From: Trichomonas vaginalis G3
Taxonomy: Eukaryota > Parabasalia > Trichomonadida > Trichomonadidae
Direction of reading: 5' to 3'
Assembly: GCF_026262505.1 (NCBI RefSeq)
Contig: NW_026529214.1
Span: 1-64,000 of the forward strand
Length of the DNA stretch: 64,000 nucleotides
A program made the position numbers and the translations under genes. Positions 16,919 to 28,338 of this stretch are shown piece after piece; position 1 is the stretch's first letter; each line of letters starts with the position of its first letter. The notes under the pieces are model-generated. The model searched no databases. It was not told where the DNA came from and worked only from the letters and a program-made list of their open reading frames with translations.

Positions 16919-17745
16919 ATGAATTTAGGGTTGTTAGATTCCCGACGATAGGTGTCTTGGAAGATTTGCCTGGTGTCATCATAGTGTCTTTAAATCAAAA
17001 ATTTTATTTTGGAGTTAGTTTTATTGATTTTTCAATAAAAAACATTTCTAAAACAAGAAAATAAAACGATAAAATATTTATATTTTATATAAGGATCTTA
17101 TATATTTAAAATAAATATCATTTTATTTTTTTCATTGGTGTTTGTCAAACCATAATACACTATTCAAAAATTCAATGTGTCTTGCGGTTTCAAAAGACAC
17201 CTTCAAATTGAACGATAGCACAAACACTATTGAATTTTACCCATTTTATTTAGTTTTTACCCTTTTTATTTTTAAGAATTAATGACTGAAACAGCCGTTT
17301 TGCTATGACCTCAATCACTTTTATTAAGGGTTTCGTTTTGCGAAAAAAACGTACAATACGCAATTTCGCTAAAAAAACATTTAGCTAGCAATTTCGACCT
17401 TTGACTCCACTCAAGACGTCACTTTTTAATTTTGCGGTATCATATTTTTGGAAAATCTTTATGAATATTATATAAAAAGTCTCTTTAATATCTATATTTC
17501 ATATTTTTATCGATTTTTAAAGTTTTTGCGAAAAGTATTCAATTATTTTTGCTATTTGGTCGGGTAAATGTCAGATTTGCGACATTTTCTGATATGATAT
17601 TCAGATTCTACGTTGATAATAATGCTTATAGAACCCTCTTGCTATTGTGTCAAAATTGCGAAACCGATAGCAAAAATATCTCGCAATATCAAAATTGAGA
17701 TATTGAGTGAATTATGCATTATAGAGATTAAAAATCTGATTTGTG
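16919..17745. other. AT-rich spacer next to copy B, no gene seen
   Basis: Very AT-rich sequence with stops in all frames. I see no coding pattern, no repeat beyond short runs and no RNA gene. Probably ordinary host intergenic DNA, or remains of older elements. Confidence 0.5.
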
Positions 17746-17895
17746 AGTACAGTATACATTGTGCGTCGCCTGTAGCCTACAGCTACAGTCACCGACACAA
17801 TGAAAAAGTGACAGAAAACTGACACCATACGGGCGCGCATATGTACGCATATATGTGTAAAAATAAACGTTCATATGTAAACTAACCTTTATTCA
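17746..17895 (+). repeat. Terminal region of copy B
   Basis: Begins AGTACAGTATACATTGTGCG, directly after the spacer (flank TTTGTG). Inverted counterpart of 14703-14851. Confidence 0.8.
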
Positions 17896-17971
17896 CTAGC
17901 AGGAGCTTTGTTGTTCGCTTCCATTAAAATGTAAACTTTACGTGTCAAAAAAATTCTGTCACGTAAACTAT

Positions 17972-19036
17972 TTATGTTGAGATTGAGTACCAGACTCTAA
18001 TATAAGTTCAACATTATATTAGAGTCTTTAGGAATTTCATATGGTTCTTTTACATAATATTCCTTTTTTTGACCATCAGTTGATTCTTCAACTCTTTTGA
18101 ATGAAAAGCGCTTATAAAACTCAAACACGAGTGCATCTTTATAACCAGTGATATCGTAAAATTTTGGTGGCACAAGCTGTTCATTCACATTACATATAAA
18201 TTGTTTGTTATCATGAGCAATATTACTCAACGTTACTAAAGGCTCAAGGAGAGGATTTATTCTTATCTGATAACCGACAAATTTATATGTTGGTTTGCCC
18301 TTTCGCTCAAGGATAAACCTGATATTCGCTATAGTTATGAAAAGCTCATCAAAGTACTTATATGTTTTTTTATCTTTATCATTTTCGTCAGTGAATCTGC
18401 TATGGTAAAACTATAATATACATGCATTCGCGAGATATATTTTTTTTCCCATAAGTCTAAAAATTTTGCTTTCGATGGAATTACTTTTTGCGTGAATGTT
18501 CTACCATGGTCATCTTCCCAAACAAGCTCTGGTTTTCTTGATGTTGTGTCTGTTTCAGTGGTTTCTAATAACGCAGTGATGAAATCCAACACATCTCCTA
18601 GGGACATGTCATATTTATAATTCAAGGCATTTTTTTCTATACTACTGTATGAAGGTAATGTTATGATTGGTGATGTACCTTTTCTTAATACATTCAATTT
18701 ATTTTCATTTGAATCATAGTAACAATCAACAAATTCTCTACTTGCCTCAGTCATTTTTTCCATAAGACCTTCATTCAACTCCTGTGTAGTCATGTTGGGT
18801 TTTATGTAATATCTCATGTCAAACCTTTTTTTCACTGATTTTGATGAATCTGTCATTTCTAATGGAATAGCAAGAAACTCAAAGTCTGGATGCTCAAGAC
18901 TTATCTTTCTTATCTCAGAGCTTTTGACGCAGGATATTCAATGAAGTCTCTCGGTAATTTATATGAGACTGTATTACCACTTATCGTGCCATCATTCATA
19001 ACATGTTCATAGTATAATCCATCATATTTAGACATT
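17972..19036 (-). pseudogene. Capsid-like protein gene, broken (copy B)
   Basis: Counterpart of 13561-14523 and 49663-50733; divergent from the ATPase by 17 bp. Only separated frames remain, so it is broken with a few changes. Confidence 0.75.
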
Positions 19037-19053
19037 TTATATGTAACTAAAAG

Positions 19054-19953
19054 ATGGAGAAAGTTATTAATCAAGTAGATAAGATTCTTCATGATGGAGC
19101 ACGTAAGAATAGTAAAGAACTAAACAATGCACTCATTATGCCATTTTCTGATGATTATCCATTTTGTACTAATGGTGTTTATTTCTACTGCGGTAAGATG
19201 GGTTCAGGTAAGACATATGGTGTTATTCGTCATATAATGATAACAGACCGCTTCACTAATACTCCATATTATGACTCAATAGTTATCTCAGCAACATCAG
19301 GAACAATGGATAAAACAGCGAAGACATTTATGAGTCAAGTTAAAGCACCAGTACTGAAAAAGGATGATAAAGAACTTATGCCTTATTTAATGAAGAACGT
19401 TAAGATGAAAGCAAAGTATTACGCTATTGTTGAGTTCGTTCAAAGTAAGTTCGAAAAAATTTCAGAGGAGATGGAACACATCTTAACAAAGCATCAACTA
19501 AGGAAACCTGATGGAAAGTTTGAGTATAAGAAGATTGCAATATATGTTGTAAAGAAGTTGAACAAATATCCTTTCACAAAGTATCCCAGTAATTCTCTAT
19601 TAGTGTTAGACGATTATGGTGGTCATGACTTATTGAATGACCCACGTTCACCATTAGCGAACTTCATCACTAAGGTCAGACATTATAACTATACTGTTGT
19701 CATCATGTGTCAAACATGGAGACATATATGTTTAAACATTAAGAGACTATGCACTGACTTCGTTATCTTTCAAGGTTATTCTATGAGAGACTTTCAGTCA
19801 ATGATTGAACAGTCAGGAGCAACAGAAGATTGGGAAGAGTTATGGAACAAATACAAAGAGCTACCAACACCTCGTTCATATATGGAAGTTCATATAGTTG
19901 CAGGAAAGACGGACTTTAAAGAAGTTAAGCAACAAAAGATGACATTATTTTAA
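19054..19953 (+). CDS. FtsK/HerA-type packaging ATPase (copy B)
   Basis: A 299-aa open frame giving the same protein as copy A, with Walker A GKMGSGKT and Walker B SLLVLDDYGG. Looks whole, though its neighbours on both sides are broken. Confidence 0.85.
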   Translation: MEKVINQVDKILHDGARKNSKELNNALIMPFSDDYPFCTNGVYFYCGKMGSGKTYGVIRHIMITDRFTNTPYYDSIVISATSGTMDKTAKTFMSQVKAPVLKKDDKELMPYLMKNVKMKAKYYAIVEFVQSKFEKISEEMEHILTKHQLRKPDGKFEYKKIAIYVVKKLNKYPFTKYPSNSLLVLDDYGGHDLLNDPRSPLANFITKVRHYNYTVVIMCQTWRHICLNIKRLCTDFVIFQGYSMRDFQSMIEQSGATEDWEELWNKYKELPTPRSYMEVHIVAGKTDFKEVKQQKMTLF

Positions 19954-19963
19954 GAAGAAATAA

Positions 19964-20370
19964 ATGGGTTTTGGCGATTATGTTAAAGCTGGATGGGGTA
20001 TGGTGAAAAAAAATCCTGGTCTTGTAATAGGTGCTGGATTTAACATTGCTAACAACTTTTCCCTCAAGTTGGTCAAGTCGGTGGTGTTATCGGTAGTCTT
20101 GGTGAAAGAATTGCAAAAACTACATTAGGTGAAGATAATGCATTAACGAAGAATCTTAAAGCATTCAATAAAGCTCTTGGTGGTGACTTCAGTAGAGACA
20201 AGCCTGTTGAAACACCTATAGTTCAACCTCAACAAACTATTGACAACAATAAGTATAACGCATACATTGGAGGAGCTATTTGGAACAATCATAAGCCATT
20301 AGTTCAGTCAGTACGTGTACTATCAGACATGCCATGGATTAATGCTATTAGTGGCACTATACGCAGATAA
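19964..20370 (+). pseudogene. Gly-rich 135-aa protein gene, broken (copy B)
   Basis: Counterpart of 12225-12632 and 51662-52069. Broken here. Confidence 0.65.
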
Positions 20371-20390
20371 TATATTTTTATGAGGTTTAA

Positions 20391-23300
20391 ATGAGTGAAC
20401 AAGAGAGGAAACTCATTGATGAACGAGTTAAGAAATGGGAGAATGAACGTCCGATAATTCGTACCATAATTAGCGATCAAAAGTTCAAGCAGCATACATT
20501 TGATTTTTTGCGCGATATATATAATGATCTTGCTTTTGATTACAATGCTAGGCAATACTTTGAGAAAGAATATGTTCAAAAAGGTCGTATTAATTTCCCA
20601 ATGAGAAGAGAAGGCTTTTTGATTACATCAACATATACAGCACGTGGTAGAGACCCTTTTACAGACGCGGTTCGTAACTTTAAAGCACGTTCTTCTTATT
20701 AATGATGATCCAGATTTTCTACATACCTTATTTTCGTCCACCTTCGCATCCTTTACGAACCAGTGATCCTGGATATGACGCTAAACGAAGATATATAGAG
20801 ACGAAATTAGCTAAATACAAGGAACCTAAGGATCCAAGGACTGGAGAAGTAAAGGAATCACATGTCAAGATAAATAAGCTTTACAAAGTAGTTGAAGAAT
20901 TGGAGAAACGATCTAATGAGATTAACGCTGAGAAGAAAAAGGAAGTACCAAATATGAACAAACTAGATAAGATGATTAAGGAATATAGAGGATTGGCGAA
21001 TACATCGAGCGTTCTAATAAAGGAAGTAGAAAACACGACAAAGCTGCAGAAAATGATTCATGATGAATTACTGTTAGGTGAATTTTCTATAAACAAAGAC
21101 AGAGTAACTTAATGGGTGAGGCTTATTATTTGGAGAATTGGTATAATGAGAGGTTAAAACAAATGTCGACTCCAACACCAACTCCTACACCTACTCCTAC
21201 AGTAGCTCCAACACCAACTCCCACTCCTGAACCAACAGTAGCTCCAACGCCAACTCCTACAGTAGCTCCAACGCCAACTCTGACACCAACTGCTCACGCA
21301 GGTCCTCCACCAATGTCGAGTAGTCATGGTATAACATTAAATAAACCAACACCTACACCAAAAATAACTCCTGTATCACATCCTAGTACAACTAACCCAG
21401 TATCTGATTCAAATCAAGCGGAAAGATCACAGGTTCTTAAAAGAGCTAATACACCAACTGCTTCCCCTATTAGAACACCAGAGCCAACTCCAAGAATCAC
21501 AAAGGCGCCAACACCTTCACCGACTGTTGAACCAACAGTACCTCCAACTCCATCTCCAACTCCATCACCGACACCTACAAAAGCACCTACTCCATCTCCA
21601 ACTCCATCACCGACACCTACAAAAGCACCTACTCCATCTCCAACTCCGACTAAAGCTCCGACACCGTCTCCAACACCAACTAAAGCTCCAACACCGTCTC
21701 CAACTCCAGCTGAACCAACTGATGCAGAATCTATTCAAAATTGGTTAGACGAAGAAAAGCGAAAAGAAAAGGCTGCAATTGATGCTGCACTAGATAAAAA
21801 CACACCACCACAGACACTTGGTGGTTACATGTTAAAGAAAGACAACATTCAAAGACAAGAACGTGCATTGAGTGTTGCCAGAGAACAAGCACAAGAAGAG
21901 AAGAAAATAGTTGAAGGAGAAGCTTCAAATAGAGGTGGTCCAGGAACTTACAAAGGATCAAACTATCCAGCAGAGAAAGCCTCGAGTGATAATGTTGTCT
22001 CAAGAGCTACTGATTTAGTTACCCATGGTATTCTAACTGGTGCAACAGCTGTTGGTAGTGCTATTGGAACCAGTGTTGACACTGTTGTTGATACTGTAAG
22101 AACTGTTACAAATCCTACACCTGAAGATAGGAAGGAAGAATTTCTTACTCTTAATACAAAGGCAAAACCAGGGATATGGATTGGTCGTGGAATTTTAAAT
22201 GCTGGTAGTGCTATTGGCAATGGTGCTTCAGCGGTAGGGGGATGGCTCGGAAGAACAGCAACATCAACCGCAAATGGAATACTAACAGGTGCCAAATCAC
22301 TTGGTAATTGGGCTGATGATAAGTATACAAAATATTATGAAGAAAAAGCTCGTAAGGCTAAGGAAGAAGCTGAACGAAAGGCGAAAGAAGAAGCTGAACG
22401 TAAAGAACTAGAGGAGCTTAAGAAGAAAGAAAAAGCTCGTAAGGCTAAGGAAGAAGCTGAACGAAAGGCGAAAGAAGAAGCTGAACGTAAAGAACTAGAG
22501 GAGCTTAAGAAGAAAGAAAAAGCTCGTAAGGCTAAGGAAGAAGCTGAACGAAAGGCGAAAGAAGAAGCTGAACGTAAAGAACTAGAGGAACTTAAGAAGA
22601 AAGAAAAAGCTCGTAAGGCTAAGGAAGAAGCAGAACGAAAGGCGAAAGAAGAAGCTGAACGTAAAGAACTAGAGGAACTTAAGAAGAAAGAAAAAGCTCG
22701 TAAGGCTAAGGAAGAAGCAGATAGAAAGGCGAAAGAAGAAGCAGATAGAAAGGCTAAGGAAGAAGCTGATAGAAAGGCGAAAGCAGCAACACCATCGCCA
22801 ACTCCATCTCCTTCACCATCTCCATCTCCTTCACCATCACCAACTCCATCGCCATCTCCATCTCCTTCACCATCAATAGCGGCTCCTGTGAGACAATTTG
22901 GTGCATGGGGTGCTGATTTAGTCAAAGATGCTGCACAAGGAATTGGAAAGGAACTGAAGAACACAACATTAGGTACAATAGAGCGTTTTGGTAATCTTAC
23001 GGATTACACAATTAGATCAGCTGCTAATCTTTTATATAACCAGACTACTGATAACGGTACTGATGAATTGGCTGTAAACGGACTAGCATCAATTAAGAAA
23101 TCAGCAGAAGATAAATACGATGAATGGAAAAAGAATATTAAGGGTGAATATAATAAGTATGCATATCCTGAAGAACATATGAAGTTAGAGCTTACCAGAC
23201 TAAGATCAAAATATGGTAATGAAACAACAAATACTACAACGCAAACGACGAAAGCTGACAGAAAGATTGATGACACTCCTACTCCAACTCCTGCAATGGC

Positions 23301-24024
23301 GAACATCACAACAATTGCTCCAAGAGTTCCAACAGGAGAAGGTATATCAGGAAATGTTTCAACTACTCATAACATTACTGAAGCAGCTAATGTTTCAGCA
23401 GTTGAGCAACCTGTTGTTAATGTAACTCAGGAAAACGCTACTGAAACATCAACACCAAGACAGGATGTAAATAATGAACGTCCAGAAGTTAAGGAGGTTG
23501 CAAAAGCATACCTGGAGAAAAATACTACACAAGTTCTTGAAGCAGAAAAGCATCTCAATTCAGACAAAACACCATCTCCAACTCCTGAAGCATCAGTTCC
23601 TCCAGCAATTGGTGGAAATATACCTTCAGTATCACCATGGCAGAAATTTTATGGATTGTTTAAAGGAGCGAATAAGGTAATGGATGCTGCTGAGAATCTC
23701 CAAAAGTTCAAGAATGAAGTCGCAACTGGTGCAAAGGAAATAGAAGAGAATGATAAACAAGCTGCTGAATTAGCTAAACAACAAGCTGAAGCAACTAAAC
23801 AAGCAGCAGCTCCTAAACAATCTATATCTAAGTCTCAAAGACAAGGTCCTGACCCAAGTGCTAAAGTCAAACAGAATCCAACACCACCTGCAGCAGAGAA
23901 GTCCAAGAAGGACAAGGACAAGAAGAAGGATAAATCAAAGAAGGACAAGGACAAGAAGAAAGATAAGGATAAGAAAAAATCGTCAAAAGATAAAAAACAT
24001 AAAAATTTATCCAGTAAGAAATGA
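20391..24024 (+). pseudogene. Large Pro/Thr/Lys-rich protein gene, broken (copy B)
   Basis: Counterpart of the 1171-aa gene. The region holds all the same parts in order, but split into three frames with about two breaks. The 29-aa [16 protein letters not shown] unit occurs four times (22345-22692), against three in A and two in C, and the PTPSP run is also a different length. Confidence 0.75.
22345..22692 (+). repeat. 87-bp coding tandem repeat, four units (copy B)
   Basis: Each unit encodes 29 residues beginning [16 protein letters not shown] and ending LEELKKKE. Units are nearly identical at DNA level. Copies A and C have three and two units at the same place. Confidence 0.85.
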
Positions 24025-24257
24025 GTCAAGTCATTAAAGCATCAACTAAACAAAAGTGGTTAACTGAATATATAAAAGATGGTAAGGTTCCTGATGGATA
24101 TTATGTACATACAATGAAAGACGGACGTGTACAGTTCCGTAAAGTCAAGCAACCTCTCAATGATGAACAGATCAGAAGGAAGATCTCATTGTATGAAACA
24201 AAAATAAAGGACTTACAAGCTAAACTCGAAACCCACGATACTTCTCAAGAAAACTAG
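24021..24257 (+). CDS. Small basic coiled-coil protein, 78 aa (copy B)
   Basis: Same protein as 8456-8692. Its ATG overlaps the end of the large gene by 4 bp, and its 3' end overlaps the convergent integrase by 38 bp. Confidence 0.6.
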   Translation: MSQVIKASTKQKWLTEYIKDGKVPDGYYVHTMKDGRVQFRKVKQPLNDEQIRRKISLYETKIKDLQAKLETHDTSQEN

Positions 24258-25287
24258 GCATATCTTTAACATGACCTTCATTAATATTTTTCCTCCAATA
24301 CTGTACTTCCATTTGTGACAACCTGTTTGGATTACCTTCACGCATACCTCTACCTGTCACTTTTCCTGTATTTTCGTTCTCAAACGTAACATCATACTTT
24401 ACATCATTACCGACAAGTTCATGACCATCAATACTTTTAACAGCACCGTGTCTTCCTTGATCTAAAGTTTCTCCTTGCTTTAATCCATGCTCTATTTTTG
24501 TCCATATCTGATAACGTGGATATCTTGCAACACTTCCATCTTTTGCTCTTAACAAGTATGCACTTGTATCAACTGAATCAACTGTATAATAAGAAGGATC
24601 AAGATGTCTTCTTTGTTGGTTACCTTTACCCCATGTTCTTGGTTCAACTATGACTTGAACTTTTTGACCAGGTCTTAAGTTATAAAGGTTATTTTTTCTG
24701 ACATACTCTTCTTTCAATCTTTGCTTCTTTATATATTCCTCATTATCCTTTTCTGTGAAATCATCAGGCTTTTGTTGTGTGCTTGAATGATATTCAGTGT
24801 TGTAGTCATTAATAATTTGTCTCATTGTATCTGCAGTGAAAGGTGGTGTTTTATCACCTTCTTTGAGGTTTAACTTCATATGTAACATAGTTCTAATAGT
24901 TCTACAGAACCTATTAATAATACCTAGTATGTTATGATTGTATTTCTGTGTCGTCATGTGCTCAATGTTATGACTGACCAACAGATCTCGAACATTTTGT
25001 GTCGTATAAGCTGGGTCTTCATCACTAGTAAGTATTGTAGGCTTCATTTCACCTGTAGCTTGTGAAATGAACTTCTGCATTGCACTTAGAACATTGTTTG
25101 AGTTCTTTTCACTCATTGGGAACGCATAACCTTTTCTACTGTTTACATTGATGAACAAAAGAAAATATGGTGGTGTTCCACCAGGATTCTCAAATGTATC
25201 GAATTGATAAGCTCCCATATCAGTTGAATATATTGGTAGCATCAAATCCTCTTGTATTAAAGTTTTTTCTTGTTTACCAACAGTCAT
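24220..25287 (-). CDS. Retroviral-type integrase (copy B)
   Basis: A 355-aa open frame identical in layout to copy A: rve core at about 15-150, then a C-terminal SH3-like region. Looks open throughout. Confidence 0.87.
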   Translation of the reverse strand: MTVGKQEKTLIQEDLMLPIYSTDMGAYQFDTFENPGGTPPYFLLFINVNSRKGYAFPMSEKNSNNVLSAMQKFISQATGEMKPTILTSDEDPAYTTQNVRDLLVSHNIEHMTTQKYNHNILGIINRFCRTIRTMLHMKLNLKEGDKTPPFTADTMRQIINDYNTEYHSSTQQKPDDFTEKDNEEYIKKQRLKEEYVRKNNLYNLRPGQKVQVIVEPRTWGKGNQQRRHLDPSYYTVDSVDTSAYLLRAKDGSVARYPRYQIWTKIEHGLKQGETLDQGRHGAVKSIDGHELVGNDVKYDVTFENENTGKVTGRGMREGNPNRLSQMEVQYWRKNINEGHVKDMPSFLEKYRGFRV

Positions 25288-25300
25288 TTTTTTATTAACG

Positions 25301-25654
25301 TTAAAGTCTTACAGGCATTGAGTAATCGCTATAACCATCATGGTCTGCGAATTCATGTAATCTTGATGCATCAGGTTCTTTCTTCGTTGGTGCATGAAAC
25401 CTTGCTTCATCATAAAGGTTCATATAATGGTTTGTCACGTTTGGGGTAGACCCAATTTTTGCATATTGAGGATATGAGTAATGATACACTAAGTTGAACC
25501 CATTACTACCATCATCAACATATATCTTTGGTGGAGGTTGTCTTATTAAATTCCTTCCTCTTGGGGCTTTGAGTTGGACGATCTGATCTAGATCATTGTA
25601 AACAACTCCTGTTGCAGTATATTCTGTGTTGTTCTCTGGGTTAATGTTCGTCAT
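25301..25654 (-). CDS. Hypothetical protein, 117 aa (copy B)
   Basis: Same as 7059-7412; lies 13 bp upstream of the integrase on the same strand and is divergent from the 193-aa gene over 35 bp. Confidence 0.6.
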   Translation of the reverse strand: MTNINPENNTEYTATGVVYNDLDQIVQLKAPRGRNLIRQPPPKIYVDDGSNGFNLVYHYSYPQYAKIGSTPNVTNHYMNLYDEARFHAPTKKEPDASRLHEFADHDGYSDYSMPVRL

Positions 25655-25689
25655 TTATATGAGAATAAAACAATTTTTACTCATAACAA

Positions 25690-26271
25690 ATGAGATCGAA
25701 GTCAATTCTTTATGGTGCAGCTAATCTTCCAATTGAACCAACAAGCAATGTTGATTCAAGAACAACTAATAACATTGTGATAAAGAACTATCCATCTGGT
25801 ACAGTAAGTGATGCTCCAACAGAGATAAAAAAAGAGGAAACAACTACGAACTCAGAAGCACCAATGTATCCTCCTCCTTTAAGTCCATTAACTTCCAACC
25901 TGACCTCATCGAGATCTGTGGAGACTTCATCGAGGATTGGTGTAGAAGAGTATTTACTTAGTATATACCAGAAGATACTTCTAGACCAAGACAAAGAGCT
26001 CTTTTCTAACTTAGTGAGCAAAGATCAGATCTTACTACCTAAGCCAGACTTGGAAGAAGTTGTTCACAGAATGACTGGGTTCAAGTGTGAAATAGACCTA
26101 CTGGACCCAGACATCACATGTTGTGGTATTCCACCACCTTTCTCAAAAATAGCTCAGATCAGAATCATTGATGAGAACAATATTGCTCAAGAGTTTAAGT
26201 ATGCATATAATGCTCAATATACTGAGTTAATAAGTAGGTATAATTTATGTCTTAAGTATGTTATTGTATGA
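25690..26271 (+). CDS. Conserved YPPPL/CCG protein, 193 aa (copy B)
   Basis: Same protein as 6442-7023, with MYPPPLSPL and TCCGIPPPF motifs. Looks whole. Confidence 0.7.
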   Translation: MRSKSILYGAANLPIEPTSNVDSRTTNNIVIKNYPSGTVSDAPTEIKKEETTTNSEAPMYPPPLSPLTSNLTSSRSVETSSRIGVEEYLLSIYQKILLDQDKELFSNLVSKDQILLPKPDLEEVVHRMTGFKCEIDLLDPDITCCGIPPPFSKIAQIRIIDENNIAQEFKYAYNAQYTELISRYNLCLKYVIV

Positions 26272-26329
26272 GTTAGGAAAATATAACGTCAAGATGAAAG
26301 AATATCTTGAAAAGATAAACAATGAATAA
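26270..26329 (+). pseudogene. Remnant of the 88-aa protein gene (copy B)
   Basis: Short stretch matching the end of the copy A gene at 6156-6422. A fragment only. Confidence 0.5.
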
Positions 26330-26357
26330 AACTTATCGTTTACTCAAGTAATTATTT

Positions 26358-26748
26358 TTAGAACGTTTCGACGTACTCCTTGATCTTATCAAGAGCTTCG
26401 AGCATCCGCTTCTTTGCATTGTGCTTGGCGAAGATGGCTTGCTCAATGGTGAGCTCGAAGGCTTCTTTACCGATCGGACGGTGATCCGCGAAGATCTTTG
26501 AGTGCATCAAGAGCTGCAATGTACTCTGATGGTAAATGGGAGCCATCTAGTAATGGGTACAAGAAGCATGTACTCCTGCAGTAAGTTCTCCTGTTTCAAG
26601 CGGGACTTGAACTCTTCGCGGAGATCTTGAAGCTTTTGGAGCTTCTCAGTGGCTTGAAGGTATTCAATGATGACCTTCTCTTGTTCCCAAGTGCTTGTGG
26701 GAGGAAGTGGACATAAGCTGTTGACTTCATCAAAAATGAAGTGGTCAT
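26358..26748 (-). pseudogene. Helical 130-aa protein gene, broken (copy B)
   Basis: Counterpart of 5735-6127, divergent from the membrane-protein gene. Broken, with a few changes. Confidence 0.6.
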
Positions 26749-26764
26749 GACACTTTTTAAGTTA

Positions 26765-26935
26765 ATGTCCGAGCCATACAGTGATGTCGAAGCAGCACAT
26801 GAACCAAAGAAGAAGTCTTGCTGGGAAAAGACAAAGATTGTTGGTAACGCAATCCTAGCCATTTGTGTTGTTTTGAACTTGATCGTACTTCTGATCTTGT
26901 TCTACAAACTCAACAGAGGTTATTGTCTCAAGTAA
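26765..26935 (+). CDS. Small single-pass membrane protein, 56 aa (copy B)
   Basis: Same protein as 5548-5718, with a charged N-terminus, one hydrophobic helix at about 25-47 and a basic tail. Looks whole. Confidence 0.65.
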   Translation: MSEPYSDVEAAHEPKKKSCWEKTKIVGNAILAICVVLNLIVLLILFYKLNRGYCLK

Positions 26936-26959
26936 ACACTTATTTTTATTACCATATAA

Positions 26960-27802
26960 ATGATTTTTACCAAACCTCCTTTACCTTTCATAGGTAATAA
27001 GTCGAAGATCAGGAAAGCTCTTATCGACATACTCAAAGACATCAAAGGGGATTATGTCTTCGTTGACCTCTTTGGTGGTTCTCTCTATATCTCTCATCTG
27101 TTGCATATTATGTTCCCAAAAGCAACGATCATAGCTAACGACTATGATAACTACGTTGATAGACTGAAACACATTCATGACACGAATGAAATACTTAAGG
27201 AACTTAAGGAGAGAATAAATGTTAAGCCAGATGAGAAAATTCCTACTGATCAGAAAGAGATCGTCAGAGAAGTTATAAGTAAAGCTCCATACATAGACTG
27301 GGATACATTATGTTCACGTCTTCTCTATTCTGGAGCATACAAATACTATGATCTTGACACATTAATGAAGAAAGTGTTATACCTCAGATATACTAACTTA
27401 TTTGGTGAAAACATAGATGACTATCTTGAAGGTTTAACTATTGTTCATAAAGATTGGAGAATACTCTTCAATGAGTATAAAGATCTTCCCAATGTTTTCT
27501 TTATATGTGATCCTCCATACTTCCATACTTATTCTATACAGTATGGAGATGAATGGACTCTTAAAGATACTGTAGAAACCTTTGATGTCCTTAATTATCC
27601 ATCTATTTACTTCAGTAGTGATAAATCTTATACAGAAGAACTTTTAGAGATATTGACAAAAAGATATGGAGAGAAGTTTTCTATGAGAAAGCATGTTATA
27701 GATAGAGGTTTAATTAATCCTAACACTCAGAAAAATAATGAAGTAATATATGTCACTTTTTCTGTTAATGGAGAAGAGAAAGATCAAGAAGATAATAGTT
27801 GA
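26960..27802 (+). CDS. D12-class (Dam-like) adenine DNA methyltransferase (copy B)
   Basis: A 280-aa open frame with PFIGNKSKI, VDLFGGS and DPPY, differing from copy A by a handful of residues. Looks whole. Follows the membrane-protein gene by 24 bp on the same strand. Confidence 0.87.
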   Translation: MIFTKPPLPFIGNKSKIRKALIDILKDIKGDYVFVDLFGGSLYISHLLHIMFPKATIIANDYDNYVDRLKHIHDTNEILKELKERINVKPDEKIPTDQKEIVREVISKAPYIDWDTLCSRLLYSGAYKYYDLDTLMKKVLYLRYTNLFGENIDDYLEGLTIVHKDWRILFNEYKDLPNVFFICDPPYFHTYSIQYGDEWTLKDTVETFDVLNYPSIYFSSDKSYTEELLEILTKRYGEKFSMRKHVIDRGLINPNTQKNNEVIYVTFSVNGEEKDQEDNS

Positions 27803-28055
27803 TGAGGGAACTGAAGAAGCGACGACATTCATCTTTGACGACGGAAAGCTCACATTCGTTGTCGATAAAAATGGACAACACTTACACAAAAGAAAGAGAC
27901 CAAGAAAATTTTTAGATCTCCCAAAAGCTAGGAAACCAAAGGAACCATTTCCAGTACCAGCCGTCCAAGAACCAGAGAGACTTTTGATACCAAAACCTGT
28001 GGTTGACAAATATGATCCAGATCAGTTCTTCCCAAAAATACCAAAGTTAGAATAA
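27750..28055 (+). CDS. Basic, Pro-rich small protein, 101 aa (copy B)
   Basis: Same as 4428-4733. It overlaps the end of the methyltransferase, so the gene pair is preserved. Confidence 0.6.
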   Translation: MSLFLLMEKRKIKKIIVDEGTEEATTFIFDDGKLTFVVDKNGQHLHKRKRPRKFLDLPKARKPKEPFPVPAVQEPERLLIPKPVVDKYDPDQFFPKIPKLE

Positions 28056-28156
28056 AAACTCCTTTATTTCTTTAGTATTATATAATAAGTCTATTAGTAA
28101 GCTCTGTTCTCGTTCTGTTCTGGTATTTTGACGTCTTTTCATGGTCTCGCATAATA
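28047..28156 (-). pseudogene. End fragment of the coiled-coil 191-aa gene (copy B)
   Basis: Matches the C-terminal end of 3861-4436 and 59593-60165, then stops where lineage 1 sequence gives way to a poly-T run and error-dense lineage 2. Confidence 0.6.
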
Positions 28157-28338
28157 TTTATTTTTTTTTTTTCAATTTCCCAAATTTTTAGTTTTATATA
28201 ACCAACCTAATCTCTCTTGCTTAGTGTTTTCTTTTGCTGTGAAAAGTCTTCTCATTTATAATCGAATAAAAAAAGAAAAAATATGTAAAGTTTTATTTGT
28301 TGTTACCGCGTATACACAAGGTTTCATCTTGTTTTGCT

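Larger units (their letters stand above)
17746..28156. mobile_element. Polinton/Maverick copy B, lineage 1 (fragment)
   Basis: Same gene order as copy C, read left to right from its terminus at 17746, and an inverted match to 4.0-14.85 kb of copy A. It is abruptly replaced at about 28156 by the error-dense stretch, so the methylase-side remainder with the 15-bp array and fibre is absent. Near-identity with A and C marks it as recent. It is broken, with about eight damaged genes or ends. Confidence 0.9.

Noticed and set aside
16919-17745. Host protein-coding gene in the spacer
   Set aside because: The only frames there are short, AT-biased and without any motif; one runs into the copy B terminus.
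14852-17745. Target-site duplication joining copies A and B as one inserted unit
   Set aside because: The six bases outside each end (TTGAAA and TTTGTG) do not match in either orientation.
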